A DNA stretch of 28,196 nt from Ophiothrix spiculata (Eukaryota; Echinodermata; Ophiuroidea; Amphilepidida; Ophiotrichidae): assembly GCA_000969725.1 (NCBI GenBank), contig JXSR01S074608.1. One strand, written 5' to 3'. The translations under genes were made by a program, and so were the position numbers. Below the pieces are notes generated by a model. It was not told the DNA's origin. It saw nothing but the letters and a program-made list of their open reading frames with translations, and did not search any database. Position 1 is the stretch's first letter; each line of letters starts with the position of its first letter. Below are positions 20,403 through 28,196 of this stretch, piece after piece.

Positions 20403-21014
20403 CTTTAGATATGATATGACGGGGCACATTTACTTACTTTGGGGGATTTCGTTTTGCCTGTCACTCTGCTGATTCACAATATTAACAAAAGCAGCAGCTG
20501 GACAAAAGGAAAAGGGCTAGCTTTAGCAATTGGTTAATAGATTAAAACATAACACTCCTTGTTTTAACTAAATTATTACTTGTATAAATAACCTTTTCAG
20601 AAATTACTCATTCAGCACGCTCAGACAAAACGGATAGCATGCGAATAGTATCAGGCTTGCGTTTACTTACATGAGTTTCGAAGCTCATTTTTATGCGTGA
20701 TGGTCGTTTTCACGCATAAATAATTTTACAAGTCATTCAATGTTTTCTTTATTAAATCGAAACATTTTTTGAATGGCCCGTTTATTTTATTAATATTAAC
20801 CCACATAGTATGTTGTCTTACAGTGTATAAATATGGCCAATGACTAGAATTTATAGCAGTTGAAATTTTCTCGTAGGTTCTTGCTAAAAATGTTGGCAAT
20901 TGCTACATGTCGAGCTTTGAGAGCACAAAGGCCATATTTGCAACAACTCCAAGAATAACAGATTTTAAGACCTAATGGGTCTTTCAAGATTAATGATTTT
21001 TACACATATGTAAA
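20403..21014. other. Gene B intron, no feature recognised
   Basis: No exon, RNA or inverted-repeat element seen. A short inverted pair around a TTTATGCGTGATGG...TTTTCACGCATAAA motif (20690-20720) could form a hairpin. Confidence 0.45.
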
Positions 21015-21825
21015 CAGTCTTTCCCGGTACACACAGCCGTAACATTTGTTTGTTACGGTTCACCGTAACTTTTTCATACCCTGTCGCTGGCGACGTCCCA
21101 TGCTTAAGGTCGCGTAAGGTCAGGTAATGTGTATTAAACAAATGTCTGAGATGATTATATCTAACGAAGCAAAAATAATCCTTATTCATCATCGTGTTCC
21201 ACCACTACCCCGGTATTGTTTTTATAATTATCTAACCTATTCGATCGATCAAGCACTTACTTCCGTTTAAGATCGCTATAATCATCTCAGCTAAATGTTA
21301 CATTGGACTGTAACATTATCAAATGTTACGGCTAGACCGTGACATTGACAATGTTACGAAATACCGTAACAATCGAATCGCCATTTTCTCTTGCCTTCGG
21401 GAACTTCCAATTTTCAAAAAAGAGACCCACCCTGAAAAAAAAAACAGGCCCGGTAATTCACTACGTATATATATGCAAATCACATTATGAAGCATCTATG
21501 TACAATGAAAAACTTACCTAAAAATGATATTTTTCCATGGTAAATCCACTCTAAAAGTGGTCTCATTTAACGTGGAATTCTGACCACTTTGTTGATCATT
21601 GTTGATGAGCACAACCTTCAAAGCCGACCATTTCGGTTTGTCATACTCGAGTGCATTATTGGAAGGCACTGTATCAATCTTTTTAACAAATCTTGCGTCT
21701 AACATCGCATTTCGTATCAATATGGTACTAAAAAAGTGTTAACATATTAATTCGTAAAAGAGTGTATTATGTTACGGTGAACCGTAACAAACAAATGTTA
21801 CGGCTGTGTGTACCGGGAAAGACTG
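21015..21825. mobile_element. 811-bp element with identical 55-bp terminal inverted repeats
   Basis: Positions 21015-21069 are identical to the reverse complement of 21771-21825. The ends read CAGTCTTTCCCGGTACACAC. Inside each terminal repeat is an 18-bp palindrome, GTTACGGTTCACCGTAAC, plus another CCGTAAC; the GTTACGG motif recurs in the interior near 21323 and 21364. Identical ends suggest a recent insertion. Flanks are TAA on the left and GTTA on the right; no clean target duplication is seen. There is no transposase, but an exon-like open segment is present on the minus strand (21518-21727). Confidence 0.9.
21518..21727 (-). pseudogene. Exon-like open segment carried inside the 811-bp element
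   Basis: On the minus strand an acceptor-like ACACTTTTTTAG precedes, and a consensus donor (AG then GTAAGT) follows, a 210-nt stop-free segment. Length is a multiple of three and both borders fall in the same phase. The peptide (ILIRNAMLDARFVKKI, then 38 residues, then FRVDLPWKNIIF) has mixed, protein-like composition. I do not recognise it. It could be a host exon picked up by the element, or a leftover of a transposase exon. Confidence 0.4.
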
Positions 21826-21984
21826 GTTAATAGATCATTCATATTGAAAGCATCATCAGGTCTTGAAACCTGTTGTTCTAGGGATTACTGGCTTGCAATT
21901 ACGGCATTCATGCTATTTATCAACCTGGTGCTATTCACTTAAATCGACTCCCATTTTACATACGATATTGTAGATACTGACTTA
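21826..21984. other. Short unique spacer before the right duplication copy
   Basis: Nothing is recognised. Homology to the left copy begins near 21985. Confidence 0.5.
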
Positions 21985-22509
21985 AGTTATTAAAGAGAAT
22001 AAGTTTTCTGCTCGTTGTGAAGGATTTCTCCAAGGAAAAAGAAATAAGTCGCTATATATCTGCAATACACATAATGCGTTTTTACTTTGTGAGCAGAAAT
22101 ACGACTTGGTGTAAAAAGACTTCTTTTGCGGCTTCAGAGCACGACGCACTCCTGGAGGAAGCCATTATCAACAACATGCTGTATTTTTTTTTTTTCACTT
22201 TTGTTACATTCAAATATGTACTTCATCATTAGAATTATCGAAAAAACAAGAACAAAAGGATTCATTTTAGGTTTAATAGTTTTTTTCAATAACAATTGAA
22301 AATTAAGATAATTTTGTTTTTCTGGTATTTTACCATATCTTACGACTATATTGTAAAACGGATATTAACTATCGATTCTAATATTGTTTATATATAAATT
22401 GAAAATCCAAATGCATAGAAACAATTAACATTCGCTTCAAGCATTTTTCCTATGTTTTGTTAACGTCACATTTTCGAACGCTAATTTATAAACAATTTAT
22501 CTATTATGG

Positions 22510-23268
22510 ACGAGGGTTCTTCAATAAGTTCGTGGCCTGGTGTAGAAGGAGATGAGGTGTGCAGTTTTTAGTAAAATGATATGTAGTTCAACTCAATTGA
22601 TGAATACTTGGAAAGTTTCATGTAAACATCTCCTTTCGTTATATTTTTTCAGAAACTTGCCAGTTAGAGATTTCTGAGAATTGAGTTTGTATCTGAAGAA
22701 ACAATATAACTGGCATGCAAGTCAACAAAGAAAGGCTGTAAAGACTTAAAATAAAGAGTACTCTATCAAGTAGCAAGAAAATAATTGGGCTGCAGATTTC
22801 AAATGTCAAGGAAAAGTTGGATATAAGACTTTTTGGTATATTAGAAAGACAGTTATTTTATCGTTTTTTAATGCTTAAGGTGCGTTTACACTGTGACGAG
22901 TTGGGGTAACGACAAGCAACGTAGACCTGCGAATTGCAGTTTTGAATTTAACGCCCGTCAGCGTAAGTTAAAGTTAGTTAACGCTCACACAAGCTGCTAG
23001 CCACGCACACTATAGTTACTATCAGTCTTTTTAGTTGCAAATACGTTACACTCTGTCGGTACCCACGTCACAGTGTAAACGCACCTTGAATTCTTCAATT
23101 TAGAAACCTCGAACAGGTTTGTTTTTAAAATAAAACAAAGATATTAACTTTGAACTTCTAAATATTCATCAATTGAGTTGATTTACATTATTATCATTAT
23201 TTATTAAGAAAAAATGCATAGCTCGTTTCCTTCCACCTCAGGCCACTAACTTATTGAACACCACTTGT
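22510..23268. mobile_element. Right-copy counterpart of the 758-1521 element
   Basis: Same ends and interior as 758-1521, including the nested MITE at 22879-23085. The right terminal repeat has decayed (CACCACTTGT in place of CACCCTCGT). Confidence 0.85.
22879..23085. mobile_element. Nested MITE, right-copy counterpart
   Basis: Ends GGTGCGTTTACACTGTGACG and CGTCACAGTGTAAACGCACC form a perfect 20-bp inverted repeat here, where the left copy has one change. Confidence 0.78.
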
Positions 23269-24641
23269 AATTGAATTATAAAAGGGGAAAAATATTGTAG
23301 TCCCCGAAAACATTTACTAAACGGAAACTATTACGTGATAAATGTAATGAAAAATTGTTTGTTTGTTAGACGAAAAATAAATGTTACATAGTTGGATAAT
23401 TAAAAAATGTAATCAGGAGTACAAAATATAAGTAATATCCGTGAATATCTAAATCTAATATGTAACTCAACAATATTCTAACAATTAACCCAGTTTATGT
23501 TAACCTGGTTTTATTCATAATCAATTTGGGAATTGCTCACAAATACATGAAAATGTTTTTCAAAATATAGATTTAAAAATGTTTTCAGTTATTTAATCAA
23601 TTTTCGTTACGTCTGAATTAATGTCAGCCTAATTGGTCAAGATATAAATAGTGAGAATAACGCAAACAGATGGCGTGAAGGTGAAAAGGGATAAATTGTT
23701 GAAACCGCGCCGGATCGAAAAGAAAAGGGACGAAAACGTGTATTCTAAGAGGAGGAAAAGAAAGTATTCGGAAAAGGCAAAGGAAAAAAGACAGGATAGT
23801 TATCATATTAAAAACATTTTAATTAATGTTTTCCAGGTTTCGGTATTCATCGCAATACACCTAAAGAATTGTATTGTCGAAGCAACTTAAATTTACTGTA
23901 TGCAATCGTCTAATGTCTGTATTTTGTTTTGCAATCAATGTCATGTTGAGTGTTACTTGATGCGTTCATTACATTTCAAATTGTCTATTATAATGCTGTT
24001 CAATGTGAATCAAATTCAATGTGCGGTTGAATTAAGACTGACCTTGACAATTAAGACTCCATCATTGTACTGTAGATTGTCTGCATAAAATAAGTCAGAA
24101 TATATTTCTCCATATTGGCTACTGGAAATGAATAACCAATATTGGTCTTATTTTTGTTTCCTCCTGTCTATACGCCTTAAAACAAATATTGTGTTGTCAA
24201 GCAAATTCCGTCATTCCATTGTTTTTCTGTAACATTTTGAGATTTTACTATCAGATAATTAGGATTTACTATCAGTTTATTAGGAACAAATCGTATTCTT
24301 TCTTTCAAAATCAGAATTCTTATAATGCAGGTTAAAGTTATAATAAGGTTAAAACTTTTTACCTTACGGGGTTTTTTTTACTACTGAACAATAAATATGT
24401 ACCTAAGCATTGCATGCATGTATTTGATTTCAAAAGAACTGCAAATGTTGTACAATATATTATCTTTACCTTTATCTTTGTACTTGTAAAACCTTGCAAA
24501 TATTAATTATCTGTTCTCTAATTATTTTGCACGAGGTTATTTATTCATAACACAATATTCCCTTGTCAACTACTTCGCCCAACATTATTTGAAAAACGAA
24601 TGATTCTCAAATACTTGTTTATTTTTCTTCCTTTATTTCAG

Positions 24642-24682
24642 GCCAAGCAAGTGTAAATGCATCAAATCTTCCGTCTACAATG
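24642..24682 (+). CDS. Gene B, 41-nt stalk exon
   Basis: Acceptor CTTTATTTCAG and donor GTATGT are as in the left copy. It reads GC then QASVNASNLPSTM and ends on a codon border. Compared with gene A there are two nucleotide changes, one silent (TCG/TCA) and one T to A that retains a glycosylation sequon (NAS). Phase-1 entry matches the exit of the EGF exon at 14678-14803. The next exon, expected to hold the transmembrane segment, is outside the window. Confidence 0.75.
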
Positions 24683-27600
24683 GTATGTATGAGGTAACAA
24701 AGATACATTTCACAAGGTCAATCAGAACCGAGGATACTGTTAACAAACATTTAAAAGAACACAATTTTCACCTTTTCCCTTTATCATCCCATAGATAAAG
24801 TATGTTTAAAGTAGACTGTTCCTTGTTCTTAAGCACACATGTGACCGTCTAGCTCAAACCAGCTGTAAAGTAGGTCACTGGTCATTTTCACTATTTTACA
24901 TAGCGCAAAATGAAATTTGCCGACTTATGTCTGAAAAGTCACATACTGAAAGAGTAGTCGGCCAGGCTGTTACGGCACAACCAAAAAAGCCCAAACGAGC
25001 GTTTACTTCCAGGTGTATTGCCGTGTGACTCGAAAAACTTGTGTGGGTTTTGTTTTCTGTATTTTGTCAGCCTTTATGTGACTCTAGCATAAGGGACGTC
25101 TGTATTAAGCAAATATTATCCGTGGGATGATAGTGAAAAGTGTTAATTTTATTCAGCTAGCATAAGAGCAAATAGTATACCGTAAATTGAAAGCATAACA
25201 CAGCTGAAACTCATCTAATAAACTTTTAATTGCAAGTATACTTTATTTATGCAAGTGATAGCTAAATAAAGAGCATATAGTCTGTAACGGTACAATGTTG
25301 TCTACTTTATAATGAAAAGAATGAATGCAAAATAGTCTTTATAATTTTGGTATTACCAAATAGTATGGTCAGAAATAGCTTAATTGAAAGAAAACTAGTA
25401 CGGAAATTCTCATTACATTGCTTGGGCAGGCGATTTGCCCAGGCACTTGTTGTCTTAATTATCGTTCGTTTAGGTTACAAAATCGGTATTTGACAAGATT
25501 CCTTGACCTCTTTATTCGTGCATGCTTATCAAAGTAGATCCACACAGAATTGGAATAAAGTCCTCAACAAACGTAAAAAAATATATTCATATTAACAAAC
25601 GCAAAAGCTATTGTATTTCACTCAGTGGATTTTGATATAATGTTTTTATGGCTTAGCAGTATGCGAATGCAATATGTAAACACAGATCAATAGAACGAGT
25701 AATGGAAACGCAATTACAGTGATACAAGCCCACTACTAAGTAATAACTTTTATATTAGCTTCAAGTACGTTCTCCAATTACTATAAAGATTGTTGGCTTT
25801 ATCAGTGGGTATCGGCTGCATATATATGTAATTGAAAGTCGTAACGGAAACAACCTGTTTTATTAAGCATACAACAACGTTTATCCAATGCTTATTTACT
25901 TTCAAGTATTATGCAGTGACTTTATTTTTTATTTTTTATTTATTGATGTTAAACGTAACATTTCATTTCAGTTTGTCCTTTTTTACAGAGAATAAATGCA
26001 GTTTTTCGTGTAATTAAGGCCTGACGTCACTAGACTTCCAGTTCTCAATGAGAAGTTCTACTCACCAATAAATGTGGTAAAAGTTAATCCTTGTACCTAA
26101 ATTCTAAGTTTTGTATATTTGTATTTGAACTTGAATAAGAATTGAATATAAACATATAAGATATTTGACCTAGATGGTCCAATTATCAATATATCACAAA
26201 ATTCAGTCGGTGAGAAGTTCTCACTTTGGTGAGGAAGTCTAGTGACGCCTCGTCTAATTTCTTCACGGACCAACGTACGTGTGAAATCAATTTTGCAGAC
26301 CATGATTTATTTCTCATAATACTCATAAGAAAAATGTCTATTAGCAACAGAAATGTTCACACTAGGGTTCCACAGATTGAACAAAGAATTTTAGTAACTC
26401 TGGCGGTGTTTTATTTTAAAAGTTATTTTAACTTGAAAAGCACCTTTAACTTTCAAAATATTGTTTAACTACCTGTTTGTGCTAAAGGGAAATTTACCAT
26501 GATTCTTGTTGAAAAAATTATTTAAGTTATACCCTTAGACTTTTACTTCATTGCATAGGCCATGCAATACGTAACATTTTGCGGTGTACAGACGCACTTA
26601 GTATAATAAACATGTAAAATCTAAATTGCTTTTATAAAGTGATGAAAAGTAAACTTTTTTCAGAAAATGTAAATAATTATTGCCCATCTTTGACGGGAAA
26701 GGAAGACATATTGTCCACCGAAATGGACTTCAGAATTGTTTTTTGTAATACAGATTTTATCAAAGCAATTTAGATTTTACTGTGTTAATAGTAGACCTGA
26801 AACGGCTTGCCATGTCTTAAAGAACCTATAAATCGAAATTTTGCTTTTCAGCATACACTGATGAAACTCATTACAGTCAGTGTCATTTAACAGCATTTTA
26901 AATAATTTATCTATTAAAATATTGTTCATTTACCAATGCACCTGAACCTTGGTTATCATGGTAATTACGGTGTAACAATGGTTACTAATTTTAATTGCTT
27001 TGACACATGTTGTCGCCATGGAAGCAAATGTCTTATTGCTCTCGCGGTAATGGCAGTTGATTCTTATCAACTATAGTCGAATGGACTTCATATAGGCACC
27101 ATAGGGCATGATGACACTACTTGCGGATCAATTCATAGGAAAAAAGAGAGAATGTACAAACAAGCCGGGCGTCCCTAATTTGGAAATACTATCTAACTTG
27201 AAATGCAACAACTTAAGAACATCACATTTGAAATTCAAACATAGGACGTTTGTTAATATATGCTGTTAAATGTTGTTGACCATTTCCAAATTAAAAAGAT
27301 GTAGTTTGCTTTTAGAGATTTTTCAGTTTCAACAATGGATAAAACACCCCAAAATTAGCAAAGTCTGTTAAATAGAAATTGTTCAAAAGTGAGTTTAATA
27401 GATAGTTTTACACCAGGGCCGCGTGATCGTCAACTTTTAAGACCATGCATATAATTCAAAAATTGCATTTCAATCAAACATGATGAAAAATGATAAAGTA
27501 TACATGATTTAATGTTGTTTTACTATAATCAATATATCAAAGAGATATGAAGCAATCATATCCTATGGAACAAAAGAGAACAAAACCATTAGTATATTTT

Positions 27601-28196
27601 GGTCGGGTTTTTTTCGACTAGATTTATTTTAAAAGATTTTTCCCAATTATTTAACATGAAAGAACACCACAAATGTGTAATTTGTACAGACACTTTGCAA
27701 AAATACAATGTTTTTAAGCAACATCTATGTGGTATGGTAAAACAGTTTAAGCTTATTTTAAAAATGCTATTATAAGTTCCTGCCAATAGTGCCGTGACAA
27801 TCATGACTTTTGATTTTTTTTTTGACTTACTGGAATTGTTTTCGGTAGATATTATTACCCTCCAAATGGTTTGAACAAAAGTAACATACAGCTAGCCAAT
27901 TTGTTGAATTAATTTCGGGATCTCAAATTAGGTTAACATGATATATATAGAATAAGTACATGTATGTGTCCATCCATTTTGATCCTTTGTTTTATAAGAA
28001 AACAAGTTTACAGAAAACATGCATATGGATCACTTTAGTTAGTCCAAAATCTACAGTTAAACTGTTTTAACTAAAATATATTTATATTTTGAACCATATC
28101 TTTGGAAATTGCTTTGCAACACATGGGTCATACTGATAGTAAATCGACATTTTTGGTCAAACACCGATATCACCAATATTTTCAGGGTAAAAATTC
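24683..28196 (+). other. Gene B intron, duplicated part, to the window end
   Basis: It matches gene A intron sequence from 3288 onward. No exon is seen. Small private differences include 27056-27083, an insertion with a TTGATTCTTATCAA palindrome that breaks the open frame found in the left copy. Confidence 0.7.
26015..26257. mobile_element. PIF/Harbinger-like MITE present only in the right copy
   Basis: The element (26018-26254, 237 bp) has inverted repeats centred on CGTCACTAGACTTCC on the left and GGAAGTCTAGTGACG on the right, with the outermost bases less well matched. TAA flanks both sides, and the left copy (about 4513-4527) shows the empty site GTAATTAATTTC with one TAA. A 3-bp TAA duplication fits PIF/Harbinger. 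Inner foldback sequence includes GTGAGAAGTTCTCAC. Confidence 0.88.

Larger units (their letters stand above)
21985..28196. repeat. Segmental duplication, right copy (runs off the window)
   Basis: Collinear with about 93-6427. From 22130 on it follows the left copy closely; 22045-22130 differs, where the left copy has a longer unrelated segment (about 155-370). It lacks the two MITEs at 1968 and 2556 and has its own insertion at 26015-26257, plus about 114 extra bases at 25510-25623. Homology reaches the last base, matching about 6421 in the left copy, so the terminal exon of gene B should lie about 1.3 kb beyond. Confidence 0.95.

Noticed and set aside
20098-20472. 124-codon open frame with a coiled-coil-like Lys/Asn/Gln-rich middle
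   Set aside because: It lies mostly inside an inverted-repeat element and crosses its right end; composition reflects A-rich sequence.
23651-23890. 79-codon Lys/Arg-rich open frame
   Set aside because: In the left copy it is cut by a stop, indels and the MITE insertion at 1968. The basic composition follows from A-rich DNA.

Overview
The window looks like intronic and intergenic DNA from an animal nuclear genome, most likely a marine invertebrate. It is AT-rich, its exons are short and far apart with GT/AG borders, its introns run to several kb, and it is packed with small inverted-repeat DNA transposons. One assembly gap (N run) covers 10341-11237. I cannot name the species. No bacterial, phage or CRISPR-type feature is visible.

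Genes. Two tandem, same-strand paralogues can be seen in part. Gene A shows only its 3' end: a 41-nt stalk exon (3247-3287) and a terminal exon (7705-8058) coding for a Ser/Thr-rich N-glycosylated stalk, one transmembrane segment and a short basic tail. Gene B shows two canonical EGF-like exons (12475-12615 and 14678-14803, both phase 1-1) and, about 9.8 kb on, its own 41-nt stalk exon (24642-24682). Its transmembrane exon should lie just past the right edge. All visible junctions are phase-compatible, so the product model is ...EGF-EGF-stalk-TM-short basic tail, a type I membrane protein of unknown function. Signal-peptide exons were not found.

Layout. About 93-6427 and about 21985-28196 are two copies of one segmental duplication, roughly 21.8 kb apart; each carries the 41-nt stalk exon and the intron after it. 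Comparing the copies reveals mobile-element insertions with exact empty sites: two in the left copy (1968-2139 and 2556-2799) and one in the right copy (26015-26257). Between the copies lie the gene A terminal exon, several MITE-like elements, a dead non-LTR reverse-transcriptase fragment, the gap, and then gene B. The intron between the two EGF exons is filled by a dimeric ~128-bp satellite into which a piggyBac-like element inserted at TTAA. The long gene B intron holds a 125-bp tandem duplication, a third copy of the left-arm element, a diverged ~1.2-kb direct duplication, a hAT-like element with an 8-bp target duplication, another inverted-repeat element, and an 811-bp element with identical 55-bp inverted repeats that encloses an exon-like open segment on the minus strand.

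The most noteworthy items are the tandem EGF/TM gene pair inside a transposon-scarred duplication, the exon-like passenger in the 811-bp element, and the chance that a MITE supplies the poly(A) signal of gene A. All calls rest on reading the sequence; no alignment or database search was run.
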